Assembly (NCBI RefSeq): GCF_900113065.1
Contig: NZ_FOOA01000025.1
Span: 1-42,930 of the forward strand
Origin: Aureimonas phyllosphaerae
GTDB taxonomy: Bacteria > Pseudomonadota > Alphaproteobacteria > Rhizobiales > Rhizobiaceae
DNA: 42,930 nucleotides
Direction of reading: 5' to 3'
The position numbers were made by a program, and so were the translations under genes. Positions 25,270 to 32,962 of this stretch are shown here, piece after piece. The notes under the pieces are model-generated. The model was not told where the DNA came from. It worked only from the letters and a program-made list of their open reading frames with translations, and searched no databases. How positions within the stretch are numbered: the first letter of the stretch is position 1; each line of letters begins with the position of its first letter.

Positions 25270-25326
25270 GGGGGGGGGTGTCACCCGTCGGCCACACCCC
25301 TCTGAAGTCGAGGGGACGGAGTCGTG
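25270..25326. other. Candidate cos (packaging site) region
   Basis: The 196-bp gap before the small terminase gene holds a run of nine G, followed at once by an 11-bp dyad GGGTGTCACCC (25276-25286). A second hairpin, CCCCTC with GAGGGG around a seven-base loop, follows near 25298-25316. Lambda-type gpA/Nu1 terminases cut at a dyad-symmetric GC-rich site just upstream of the small subunit gene, so this is the natural place for cos. The exact nick sites cannot be read from sequence. Confidence 0.35.
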
Positions 25327-25338
25327 GCCCCCGGTCGG

Positions 25339-25917
25339 TCAGGTCACGACGCCCTTGGTCACCCGCGCGATCTCGTGTGCAAGGCGACGAGGCAGCACGT
25401 CCGAGACCGTCGAGGTGAAGGCGTCAGCCGTGGCACCCTTGACCATCTCGGCCGGGATCACGACGCCCGAGTCTTCCTCGCGGAACGGCGTGCGCGCCTT
25501 GCCGACACGGGCGAAGACCTTGCCGCCGAGGCCAAGCGCCTTGCGGTTCGGGAAGCGCCCGCCCTGCATGAAAGTCCCGGCGAACACCTTGCGCCCGCCG
25601 AATGGCGCGGCCGACACGCCCTTGCGCGTCTCGCGTGCCCCGAAGAACCGCAAGCCGACGTCACCGCCCTGCGTTTCCATGACGTAGGTGAGCCCCTCCC
25701 AGGAGGAGCGTTTCGTCTTCACGGCACGAACGATGACCTGGCGCTTGAGGCCGGTCTGTTTCGTCAGCGCCCGCACCACCTTCGTGCGCGCCATCTCGCC
25801 AGTGCGGTTGATGGCTCGGTTGAGGACCTTGCGACTTTCGTCGTTGCCGAGCGCGCGGACCGCATCGTCGAAGCGGCGGATCGAGGCGACGTCGCTCCAC
25901 CGAAGGGAAAGCTCCAT
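25339..25917 (-). CDS. Minor tail protein Z-like tail completion protein
   Basis: 192 residues, the same length as lambda gpZ. Start taken at ATG 25917; an in-frame TTG at 25932 lies inside the terminator T run and is rejected. The family appears in 'VLNRAINRTGEMARTKVVRALTKQTGLKRQVIVRAV' (residues about 32-67, with the basic K-x-x-x-R-x-x-V pattern), a central glycine-rich arm with GARETRKGVSAAPFGGRKVFAGTFMQGGRFPNRKALG, and the end 'LPRRLAHEIARVTKG'. It lies upstream of the terminase, not with the neck genes. Function: completing the head-tail junction. Confidence 0.75.
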   Translation of the reverse strand: MELSLRWSDVASIRRFDDAVRALGNDESRKVLNRAINRTGEMARTKVVRALTKQTGLKRQVIVRAVKTKRSSWEGLTYVMETQGGDVGLRFFGARETRKGVSAAPFGGRKVFAGTFMQGGRFPNRKALGLGGKVFARVGKARTPFREEDSGVVIPAEMVKGATADAFTSTVSDVLPRRLAHEIARVTKGVVT

Positions 25918-25930
25918 CGCCACCGCCCAC

Positions 25931-25962
25931 AAAAAACGCCCCGGAAGCGGTGCTTCGGAGCG
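25931..25962 (-). terminator. Rho-independent terminator
   Basis: On the minus strand CGCTCCGAAGC and GCTTCCGGGGCG pair around an ACC loop (one bulge, one G-U), directly followed by six T residues. It stops transcription from the 26032-26898 gene and the early operon before the gpZ and terminase genes. This is the clearest intrinsic terminator in the window. Confidence 0.75.
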
Positions 25963-26031
25963 TCTCGAACCTTTTTCAGTGTGCTTGTCTTAAGTCAAGT
26001 TTCCGTCGCAGGTCAACTGGCTTAAGCCGCG

Positions 26032-26898
26032 CTAAACTCCCGCAAGGGGGCTTTGCACAGGAAGAATACGGGGCCGGAACGTCACGACGCCCTCGTCCTC
26101 CCAAGGCCAAGGCCGACGCAGGCTGGGCGCGACACGGTGAGCGACGAGGCATCCGTCGAGATCCGACGAGAGGAACGCCAGCGCCGCGACCCAAGCCTGA
26201 TAGTCGAGACGCTCGCCGGCAAGCATGGCCGGATGGGGATCGAGATAGTGCTTCTGGAAGGCACCCTCGAACGGTCGACGCCGTCGCGCATCAAACCCAT
26301 CCATTTCCACCATCACCGGCGCCCGTCCTTCACCCTCGCTCCGCTCCACGAGGCGGTACCATGCGGGTTGACCTTTCGGACCCAACTCCACGCGGCGCTC
26401 GACCGGCCCATGCCCCTCCCATGTCGGCGCCCGACCGATCATGGCCACCCGCATCACCAGCGCCGCCAGCTGGTCGCCCTTGGCGCGAGCGATGTCGAAG
26501 CCGAGCCGGTTGCTTTCGGCACGCTCGGCATCGGTGATGCCCTCGACGTCGGAGAGGACGTCATAGCCCTCCTCCCACTCGCAGCGCATGTCCGCCAGAC
26601 GATCGACGCTCGCCGCCACCGCCAAGGCGTCCGCATGCGGCTCCGCCTCGCCGTCGGACCACAGGTCCGGAACGCAGCCGAAGCCGTTGGCCGACACGTC
26701 CACCAGCGTGCCCAGTTCGCCGAAGCGCGAGACGGCATCCCAGCCGCCGGCGATGCCAATGCCGCCCGAGCGACTGCCGCCACCAACCTTCGGAAGTTCC
26801 TGCCGATATGCCCACTGCAGCAGATGCTCGATGCCGATCAGCTTTTTTCCGGCTTCGCTGGCGTTATGGGTCGGAAGGGAGGCAAGACCGTTCGTCAT
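26032..26898 (-). CDS. Conserved-looking unknown phage protein (288 aa)
   Basis: 288 residues from the ATG at 26898. The N-terminus (MTNGLASLPTHNASEAGKKLIGIEHLLQWAYRQELPKVGGGS) is followed by a helical, charged middle (DMRCEWEEGYDVLSDVEGITDAERAESNRLGFDIARAKGDQLAALVMRVAMIGRAPTW). The final third is rich in Trp, Arg and Pro (YQAWVAALAFLSSDLDGCLVAHRVAPSLRRPWPWEDEG). No membrane segment, signal or enzyme motif is seen. It ends 70 bp before a strong terminator, so it may be the last early gene or a separate unit; a late regulator is possible but unsupported. Confidence 0.65.
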   Translation of the reverse strand: MTNGLASLPTHNASEAGKKLIGIEHLLQWAYRQELPKVGGGSRSGGIGIAGGWDAVSRFGELGTLVDVSANGFGCVPDLWSDGEAEPHADALAVAASVDRLADMRCEWEEGYDVLSDVEGITDAERAESNRLGFDIARAKGDQLAALVMRVAMIGRAPTWEGHGPVERRVELGPKGQPAWYRLVERSEGEGRAPVMVEMDGFDARRRRPFEGAFQKHYLDPHPAMLAGERLDYQAWVAALAFLSSDLDGCLVAHRVAPSLRRPWPWEDEGVVTFRPRILPVQSPLAGV

Positions 26899-27224
26899 TT
26901 CGTTTCGACCCTTGAAGAAAGCCGTTTAAAAACAATGGGTTTGGAAGCTTGGGAGGATTGGGAGGATGAAATTCGCCTAACGTAAGAAGAGACCTTTCCT
27001 TTCGCTGGCCCCTATCCCCACGAAGGCACGCGCGTGAGAAAAGCCGGGATCATCCTCCCAATCCTCCCAAGCTTCCAAACCCGTTGAAATCCCACACCCT
27101 TTTCGCAGGGCCGCAAGCCGATGCCGGACGGTCTACCCTCCCAACCGGCCCAAGATCGGGGACGTCGGGCGAGTTGACCCCATCGGCAGGGTGCGCAGAG
27201 AAAGGGGAAAGGGTTCGGCATCGC
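26899..27224. other. Gene-free stretch with long inverted repeat
   Basis: A 326-bp stretch between the 26032-26898 gene and the primase-helicase gene. No open reading frame here has a ribosome site or recognisable product. It holds the 33-bp inverted repeat described separately, plus a degenerate third copy of the CCTCCCAA-type repeat at about 27137-27154. A replication, regulatory or RNA role is possible. Confidence 0.6.
26937..27082. repeat. 33-bp perfect inverted repeat with 80-bp loop
   Basis: Left arm 26937-26969 and right arm 27050-27082 are exact reverse complements over 33 bp, separated by 80 bp. Beyond the perfect part a few outer bases also pair (CAA/TTG after one mismatch). Each arm holds a tandem nine-base repeat, GGGAGGATT then GGGAGGATG, and a HindIII-type AAGCTT core. 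RNA from either strand could fold into a long hairpin; as DNA it could form a cruciform or bind a dimeric protein. It sits immediately downstream of the D5-type helicase gene. Confidence 0.9.
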
Positions 27225-28964
27225 TCAGTCCCGCGGCGCGAAGGGTCGGTCGCCGGTGTCGCTGTGAGTGGCGTTCGGGCCTGGCTGGAAGCGTTCCTTG
27301 ATGCGGATGCCACGATAGAGTGTTGCCCCGCTCTTGCGCTTCGAGAACATCTGCATCGTGCCGTCGGGGGCCTTCCACGATCGTCGAGTCTGGTCGGGCA
27401 ATCGCCGGGTGAAGGTCGACTGCGGGAAGGCGTACTGCCCCTCCTGCCGGCAGAAGACCGAGTAGGCGAGATAGAGATCGCCCGGCGATACGGAGTGCAG
27501 GTCCTCGCCGGTCACGTCGCAGGCGACGCGAATGAACGCCCCGACCGGGTCGCTTTCCTCCCGGTGCTCCTGCACGGCCGCCAGCACTTCCTTCGGCGGT
27601 TCCAGCCCCCCAAGGGATAGGAATTCCAGCGCCCCCGAGATCATCCAGGCGAGGATTCCGTCGCGCTCCGCCAGAAGCCGTTCCGGCAGCGTCTTGTCGC
27701 GCTCGGCCGGCGGGATCTGCACGCCCCATTCGAACAGGTGGACGCGACGCCAGATGCCGTCATCGTCGCCGAGGATGCGAGGCTTGTGGTTGCCGGTGAT
27801 GACGAACTTCGCCTTGATGACGATCTCGACGAAATCCTGATGCAGCTTGCGCACCGCCATCTTGTCGCCGCCGGTCAGGAGCTTGATGAGGCCCTCGCGG
27901 AGCTTCGCCCCCTCGTCGCCTTCCGAGGCGAGACAGCCCCTCGCCCCGTTGAGGCGCGCAAGGTCCGGCGTCGCCTCGGCGCCCGAGCGCCGGCTCTCAC
28001 CGGTGAAGCTGTCGATCGAAAGCGTGACGGCATAGTCGGCGAGGATCTTCGCGATGACGTCGGTGAAGGTCGACTTGCCGTTCGCGCCGATGCCGTAGAA
28101 GAAGGCGATCATCTGCTCCGAGGTCAGGCCGGTCAGCATGTACCCGGACAGGCGCTGCAGATAGCGGCGCATCTCGACCTTCGGCTGAACGCGCTGCAGG
28201 AACTGGAAGAAGGTCGGCGCCAGGATGCGCGCGGCCTCCTCGAACTGCTCCGCCCCCATCACCGTCGGCCCCGGCGTGAGATAGCCGTCGGCGCACTGGA
28301 TATGCGCATCGCAGAGCTTCGTGATGAGGTCGTCGCGGTTCCAGTCGTCGAGCCGGACGCCCCACAGGAACACCGGATGGTCAGGATCGGATTCCGGGTC
28401 CTCGAGCGCGCGTACGAAGCGCAGCGTTCCAGATCGCGTGTTGAGCGCGAGGTCCTCGCCGTTGAAGAGGTCGACCGTCTTCGAAAGATAGGGCGCCGCC
28501 TCCTTCAGCATGTTGTCGAGCTTGCCCGAACCAGCCGTCGACTTGGCGTGCCGGGCGCGGGCCGCGGCGCGGTCCTCAAGCTTGGCGAGAATCCTGTCAC
28601 GCTCGGCGATCGCCTTTTTGGCGGCCGAGACGCCGGAAGCGTTGCCGGCAGCCTCGATGCTGGGCAGATCGCGCTCCGCATCGCTGCCCGCCTCGACGAG
28701 CAATTCCTCGGCGGTCGTCAGGGAAATTTCGCGGCACTCCAGCCGGATTGCCTCGGCGGTTTGATGCGAGAGCGGACGAACCACCGATCCATCCTCGTCT
28801 TCGCGCCAGCGCAGGCCGTCGTAGCCGTGCCAGCCGATCTTCGCTGCGAACAGGACGTCGCGGCCGTGCCGATGCTGGAACCGACGGCCGTTGCCGATGT
28901 CGGTTTCGGGCTCCGCCGCGCAGAGGGCGAGGAGGGAAACCCCTTCCTGTGACTTGTCGAGCAT
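27225..28964 (-). CDS. D5-type primase-helicase (P4 alpha-like)
   Basis: 579 residues from the ATG at 28964; a longer reading into the upstream zinc-finger gene is rejected. The C-terminal half is an SF3-type helicase: 'EMRRYLQRLSGYMLTGLTSEQMIAFFYGIGANGKSTFTDVIAKIL' with the Walker A GANGKST at residues 293-299, then GARGCLASEGDEGAKLREGLIKLLTGGDKMAVRKLHQDFVE (Walker B and arginine region) and 'KFVITGNHKPRILGDDDGIWRRVHLFEW'. The N-terminal part (RRFQHRHGRDVLFAAKIGWHGYDGLRW) is the family's D5_N-like opening. It unwinds DNA at the phage origin and may recruit or replace host primase. Confidence 0.88.
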   Translation of the reverse strand: MLDKSQEGVSLLALCAAEPETDIGNGRRFQHRHGRDVLFAAKIGWHGYDGLRWREDEDGSVVRPLSHQTAEAIRLECREISLTTAEELLVEAGSDAERDLPSIEAAGNASGVSAAKKAIAERDRILAKLEDRAAARARHAKSTAGSGKLDNMLKEAAPYLSKTVDLFNGEDLALNTRSGTLRFVRALEDPESDPDHPVFLWGVRLDDWNRDDLITKLCDAHIQCADGYLTPGPTVMGAEQFEEAARILAPTFFQFLQRVQPKVEMRRYLQRLSGYMLTGLTSEQMIAFFYGIGANGKSTFTDVIAKILADYAVTLSIDSFTGESRRSGAEATPDLARLNGARGCLASEGDEGAKLREGLIKLLTGGDKMAVRKLHQDFVEIVIKAKFVITGNHKPRILGDDDGIWRRVHLFEWGVQIPPAERDKTLPERLLAERDGILAWMISGALEFLSLGGLEPPKEVLAAVQEHREESDPVGAFIRVACDVTGEDLHSVSPGDLYLAYSVFCRQEGQYAFPQSTFTRRLPDQTRRSWKAPDGTMQMFSKRKSGATLYRGIRIKERFQPGPNATHSDTGDRPFAPRD

Positions 28965-28978
28965 GCTGTCCCCCGCCT

Positions 28979-29170
28979 TCAGTCGTCGGACCAAAGGTCG
29001 CTGTGATCGTCGAAAAGACCGGCGGCCACGTCGTCCCAATAGGACTGGCAACCTCGGCAGTGTTTTTCGCCGTCCCTCTCCGCCTCGATCGGTGCGGGGC
29101 AGGTCTGGCAGGTGATGGAGCGCTCCGAGATCAGCGCCTCGTGCGCTTCGCGCAGGAGAAGTGCTCTCAC
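28979..29170 (-). CDS. Small zinc-finger protein (63 aa)
   Basis: 63 residues; GTG start at 29170 overlaps the TGA of the DnaA-like gene (GTGA). The sequence [30 protein letters not shown] contains C-x2-C and C-x2-C separated by 15 residues, a DksA/TraR- or treble-clef-like zinc site. The end is acidic ([12 protein letters not shown]). It lies between the DnaA-domain protein and the primase-helicase. A role at the origin or on RNA polymerase is possible but not shown. Confidence 0.68.
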
Positions 29171-30240
29171 TCGACTGCCACCGCGCCCTCGGACTGCAGC
29201 CGCAGCCCGGTCACGGCCCCCGCCTCGCGTCGGCCGCCGAGCTGCTTCAAGCTGGCGCCGAAATTGGCGCGCACCATCGGCGTCTGGCCGCGTGCGCGGC
29301 AGAAGCCGATGTAACGATCGTAGGCGGCCGCGAAGTCGAAGCCGGGGCCGGCGTCGTCGCGCGCCAGGTGGATCTGGGCGAAGACGGTGAAGTTGCGCTC
29401 AGCCGGCGTCGGACCCTCCGCGATGCGGAACTCGAGCGGCCGTCGCATCGGCACCACGAGGTCATCCTCGTCCGAGAGCAGTCCGAGCGGCCGGCGCGGC
29501 GCATGCCTTTCCTCTAGCAGGCGATCGAGAACGGAGCGCGTCAAGTCGAAGGCCTTCGCCGTCGCCATCAGGACCGCAGCCTCGGACCGGCTTGGGTCCT
29601 CGCTGCGCTGGCGTTCGGCAAACAGCAACAGCATTTCCTGCCGCTCGGCTTCATCCAGCGCGGTGAAACCGTCGAGGTCGAATGGTCCGAATAGGTCGCC
29701 GCCGATCGTCGGCGGAAGAATGGCGAGTGCCGACACGGGCGCCTCCGGCTTGGCTGTGGAAACGGGGAGAGGGTCAACGATCGTTGTCGGCAGTGCAGGT
29801 TCAGGCTGGCAGACCGGAACAGGCTGCGGGTCTGCGGCCGGCTGAGCCGGAATGGGGGGCGGCGGGCTGTAGGCGGCCACCGATGCCGCCTCGCGGTAGA
29901 AGCCGTGGTGCCGCGCCAGCGCGATGATACGATTGGCGGGATCGGCGCAGGCAGGCTCCACGCCCAACGCCTCGCACCACCGCTGATAGGCTCGCCCGGC
30001 ATGCAGCACGGTCGTGTGGTCGCGATCGAAGATGCGCCCGATCTCGGGCAGTGATCCGCCGCCGCGCGGCAACCCGCTTCGATCGTTCAGCAGGATACCG
30101 ATAGCCGTCTGCCGAGCCTTGACGATGCGGGGAATGCGCAGCTGCGACAGCAGCTCGCCGCGCGTGACTCCGAACGCCTCAGACACAGCGTCAAGGAACT
30201 GGTTTAGGCGCGCTCGCGCCGTCGGACCGATAGCGTTCAT
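29167..30240 (-). CDS. DnaA domain IV-like protein without AAA+ motor
   Basis: 357 residues; ATG at 30240 overlaps the upstream stop (ATGA). Residues about 15-88 match the DNA-binding domain IV of DnaA: '[38 protein letters not shown]', then [25 protein letters not shown], with the DHTTVLHA signature at 74-81. There is no Walker A or AAA+ region. A proline-rich linker (residues about 125-165) leads to a C-terminal domain (residues about 230-345) that I do not recognise; its end '[36 protein letters not shown]' may be a winged helix. Likely an origin-binding factor or a DnaA competitor. Confidence 0.78.
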
Positions 30241-30620
30241 GCCGCGATCTCCTTGTCGTTAGCGGCCAAGCGCGCGCCTATAGCCGCAAAGGCACGTAGC
30301 GTTGCCGCAAGCAGCGCGTTGGCCGGGTCGACGGCGTAGCCGGTGAAGGGCGAAGCGGTGCCAGGAAGGATGAGCGTCGCACCGAACGCGAACGAGGCGC
30401 CCGCCTGACGCTTGCCGATCGTCCAGCGCGCTGCGGGAAAGAGATCGTCGAGCATGCGGAAGGCGCCGGACAGATCGCCGACGAGGCCGCGCGTGTGCCG
30501 AAGCCAGATCTCCGACTGGCCCATGCCAGCATGCTCAGCCAGCCAGTGCAGAAGGTCCGCGTCGAGGTCGAGATCGCGGGACCCCGACAATTCGAGCCGA
30601 TGCACGAGGATCGCCGTCAT
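30237..30620 (-). CDS. Small phage protein, ABA-sandwich-like (127 aa)
   Basis: 127 residues; overlaps both neighbours (ATGA at 30617-30620 and 30237-30240). The middle carries [50 protein letters not shown]. The pattern of two beta segments followed by 'a-x-t-P-A-x-A-L-x-x-A-x-L-x-A' resembles the Phage_ABA_S/DUF2591 group of small early phage proteins. No function is known for that group. Being coupled to the primase and DnaA-like genes, it is part of the replication operon. Confidence 0.55.
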
Positions 30621-31912
30621 GCAGCCTCCATTTCAGGTTCGAGCGCGGCCGCGACGTCCGCCCAGTCGCCGCCGACGGGCGCGAACAGCGCGCGGACGGT
30701 GCGGCCCTCGCGCGCGTGCCGGGCACAGCCGCGCTTCAGCGCCGCGCGCGTCATCACCGGTTCGCTGTCGCCGTCGCCGAGCAGCACGAGTTCGTCGATC
30801 CATGCAGGCACCGGCACCGCGTCCGACCCCATGTCCGGCTCGAGGCCGGGCACGAAGTGAGGCTTCATCACTCCGTTGGTCGCTCGACGCTTGATCGTCG
30901 GATGGCGAATTCGGCTGCCCGGCTCGTCGCGCCCACTGCGGGCCTTGCCGGCGAGATTTCCGAGATCGCCGGCGGCGCAATAGAACGTGTCTGCGCGAAA
31001 CCCGTCGAAGCGGGCGAAGCCGAGGACCGTCTCGATCCCTTCGCCCACCACCATGCGGGTCGCCGACGACAGGAGCCCGAGGACCGGGATCACCCCGCCC
31101 GCTTTCGAGCCGCGCATCTTCTTCGACGGCAACGGCTCACCGTCGACCGGCGAGACGAGCGTCGGCCTGAACTTGGGCGCAGCGTCGAGATCGATCCAAG
31201 TCGCATGCAGCCCGATCGACATCCAGCGGAAGCCCGAAGCCGATCCGGCATCTGGAACCAGCCTGCAGAACAACCCGAGCTGCGCCGGGCCGTGGTGAAT
31301 CGCGACCTTTGCGCCCTTCCCGTCCTCGGCGAAGAAACCGAGACGCGGATGCGTCCGCAGATAGGCGCCGTCGAGGCGCGAGACGTCGAGCCGGCGCGCG
31401 GCAAGGTAGGCTTTTGCCGAAGCGCTATTGCAATCGAACGCGGCCGCCTCGCGCCAGAGGGCGCGACAACGATCCCACTCGCGGGCGCGGTACTGGTTCT
31501 GTTGCGCTTCGCGCTCGACCTCTTCGCGAGCCGCGCGCTCGCGCTGCTCCGCAAGCCGGTGCTCGGCCGCCTCGCGCCGTGCGGCGCGCTCGGCATCGTC
31601 GCCCCCGTCGCGGCTCGGACGGTCGCGGCCGTTCAGAAGCTCGCACGCGTCGAGAAAGTCGAGCCCTGTCAGGTGCTTCACCAGCCCGATCGCGTCGCCG
31701 CCCTCGGCGCCGCGGCAGTTGAAGACGCTCTTCTGCGAGTTCAGAGAGAAACGATCCTTGCCGCCGCAGGACGGGCACGGTCCAACATGCTCAGGGCCTG
31801 ACGAGCGCAACGACCGCAGCGAGAACCCGCAACGCTCGAACGCCTGCAGGACGGACACCGCGCGCGCATCCTCGACGAACGCATCCATCTCGAACGTGCG
31901 GGCGCCGGTCAT
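30617..31912 (-). CDS. CHC2/Toprim-type primase
   Basis: 431 residues from the ATG at 31912, overlapping the upstream stop (ATGA). The N-terminal zinc part has CPSCGGKDRFSLNSQKSVFNCRG (Cys46, Cys49, Cys66), matching the CHC2/primase zinc ribbon, then GGDAIGLVKHLTGLDFLDACELL. A coiled, Arg/Glu-rich linker (residues about 115-160) follows. The Toprim core shows MVVGEGIETVLGFA (metal-binding Glu) and LVLLGDGDSEPVM (D-x-D). Such proteins make primers; together with the D5-type helicase the pair could replace a P4 alpha-type fusion. Confidence 0.85.
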   Translation of the reverse strand: MTGARTFEMDAFVEDARAVSVLQAFERCGFSLRSLRSSGPEHVGPCPSCGGKDRFSLNSQKSVFNCRGAEGGDAIGLVKHLTGLDFLDACELLNGRDRPSRDGGDDAERAARREAAEHRLAEQRERAAREEVEREAQQNQYRAREWDRCRALWREAAAFDCNSASAKAYLAARRLDVSRLDGAYLRTHPRLGFFAEDGKGAKVAIHHGPAQLGLFCRLVPDAGSASGFRWMSIGLHATWIDLDAAPKFRPTLVSPVDGEPLPSKKMRGSKAGGVIPVLGLLSSATRMVVGEGIETVLGFARFDGFRADTFYCAAGDLGNLAGKARSGRDEPGSRIRHPTIKRRATNGVMKPHFVPGLEPDMGSDAVPVPAWIDELVLLGDGDSEPVMTRAALKRGCARHAREGRTVRALFAPVGGDWADVAAALEPEMEAA

Positions 31913-31914
31913 GC
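31896..31914. repeat. 19-bp direct repeat, copy 1 (primase gene start)
   Basis: The 19-bp sequence GTGCGGGCGCCGGTCATGC at 31896-31914 is repeated exactly at 32147-32165. Both copies sit over an ATGA gene junction and encode the same MTGART start on the minus strand. It may reflect a past duplication or recombination at gene borders. Confidence 0.85.
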
Positions 31915-32163
31915 GAGCGCCCAACAGATCATGCGCTGATAAACGGTTTGGACGCGCTTGACCTTCCCGGCCTTTTCCAAACGCTCAAGCTCACGCCGCA
32001 CGGTGGCCGTCGAGATGCCGGGGCGTCGGGTGTGAGTGTCACGATCGCGCGGAGTCGAGCGGAGTACGTTGGCCACGTAGTACGTCATTCCGCCGGCGGA
32101 GTTGCGTACGCGTAGGACGCCGAGGATATCGTCGGCCAAGGTTGCAGTGCGGGCGCCGGTCAT
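31909..32163 (-). CDS. Small winged-helix protein (84 aa)
   Basis: 84 residues; both ends overlap neighbouring genes by ATGA. The C-terminal part, RRPGISTATVRRELERLEKAGKVKRVQTVYQRMICWALA, has a helix-turn-helix and wing. It shares its first six residues (MTGART) and 19 bp of DNA with the downstream primase gene start. Probably a small DNA-binding regulator of the early operon. Confidence 0.65.
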   Translation of the reverse strand: MTGARTATLADDILGVLRVRNSAGGMTYYVANVLRSTPRDRDTHTRRPGISTATVRRELERLEKAGKVKRVQTVYQRMICWALA

Positions 32164-32165
32164 GC
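32147..32165. repeat. 19-bp direct repeat, copy 2 (winged-helix gene start)
   Basis: Second exact copy of GTGCGGGCGCCGGTCATGC, over the start of the 84-residue winged-helix gene. The spacing between copies is 251 bp, so one exchange between them would remove the winged-helix gene and keep the primase gene intact. Confidence 0.85.
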
Positions 32166-32636
32166 CGAAGCTTCCACCTTGGCGCGGATCGCGGCGGCCA
32201 TGCGCTCGACGTCGGCGAGCTCGGCAAGGATCGCCTCGCGGTCCTTCCGGCAGATGGTGCCGTCGTCGAGCGCCGCGAACATCGTGTCCTGCAGGTCGGC
32301 GAACTCGCGCGTGAGGTTCCGGATGTCGGAATGGCCGAAGACGCCCGCCGACGCGGAGCGCTCGAGCAGGCGCAACTCGTAGCCCTGCGCGGCGGCCAGC
32401 GCGCGGGCATGCAGCGGCTCGCCCGCGAGGAAATCGAGATCGAGCGCCACGTCGAGCGCCACGAACCGCTCCTCGTGATCCACGTGCGGCGAGCACGCGA
32501 ACGACAGAGCCGCTTCGCCGACCCGAACCAGCCTCTCTCGCACCAGCGCGGCCGCACCGCCCGCGGCGGTCAGCGACAGCCGCGTGGCGAGCTTCAACCC
32601 GTTGCGCATGGTCTCGGACGACGGGCGACGGCTCAC
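32160..32636 (-). CDS. Unknown early protein (158 aa)
   Basis: 158 residues with GTG start at 32636, overlapping the TGA of the Cro-like gene (GTGA). The N-terminal half is helical and hydrophobic-basic (RNGLKLATRLSLTAAGGAAALVRERLVRVGEAALSF), the middle DHEERFVALDVALDLDFLAGEPLHARALAAAQGYELRLLE is acidic, and the C-terminal end DREAILAELADVERMAAAIRAKVEASA is a coiled helix. It stands where lambdoid phages carry CII-like regulators, but I see no helix-turn-helix. Function not recognised. Confidence 0.55.
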   Translation of the reverse strand: MSRRPSSETMRNGLKLATRLSLTAAGGAAALVRERLVRVGEAALSFACSPHVDHEERFVALDVALDLDFLAGEPLHARALAAAQGYELRLLERSASAGVFGHSDIRNLTREFADLQDTMFAALDDGTICRKDREAILAELADVERMAAAIRAKVEASA

Positions 32637-32956
32637 GACACGGCCCTCACGGGTGAAGCCGACGCCGCCGGGTTTACATGACACACCGGCGCATCCGCCC
32701 CATTCTTGCCATCATCAGACGAGGGGGCGGCCATGGAAGGCGCGAAGAAATCGGAATACGTGAGATCAACGCCACGGCTCTCGGCCTCGGCAATCAATTT
32801 CGGCACATGCCAATGCGGCACCGAACCGCCAGTGCCGCCCTTGTCTTTCGACAGGCGCCACTTCGTGACGGTGTGCACGTTGACGTCGACGATCGAAGCC
32901 ACCTCGCGGATGCCTCCGAATTTCGCGATGATCGTAGCGGCGGGTTCATGATGCAT
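32633..32956 (-). CDS. Cro/YdaS-like transcriptional regulator
   Basis: 107 residues using ATG 32956; a TTG at 32986 is in-frame but lies inside the promoter and has no ribosome site. The sequence 'ATIIAKFGGIREVASIVDVNVHTVTKWRLSKDKGGTGG' (residues about 7-44) is a helix-turn-helix of the Cro/YdaS type, followed by 'SVPHWHVPKLIAEAESRGVDLTYSDFF' as in phage antirepressor-type Cro proteins. It diverges from the S24 repressor gene 33050-33739, making the classical lysis/lysogeny switch. The first gene of the minus-strand early operon; the mRNA may be leaderless. Confidence 0.8.
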   Translation of the reverse strand: MHHEPAATIIAKFGGIREVASIVDVNVHTVTKWRLSKDKGGTGGSVPHWHVPKLIAEAESRGVDLTYSDFFAPSMAAPSSDDGKNGADAPVCHVNPAASASPVRAVS

Positions 32957-32962
32957 GCGCAG

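Noticed and set aside
27012-27221. Small minus-strand open frame across the inverted repeat
   Set aside because: No ribosome site, content dictated by the repeat (LGRIG-type runs), no coupling to neighbours.
27738-28952. 404-residue plus-strand open frame
   Set aside because: Antisense to the clear D5-type primase-helicase; no recognisable domain.
30617-31912. QLGLF in the Toprim-type primase as a clamp-binding motif
   Set aside because: It lies inside the predicted folded core (GPAQLGLFCRLVPD), probably a buried strand, so it is not counted with the two terminal motifs.
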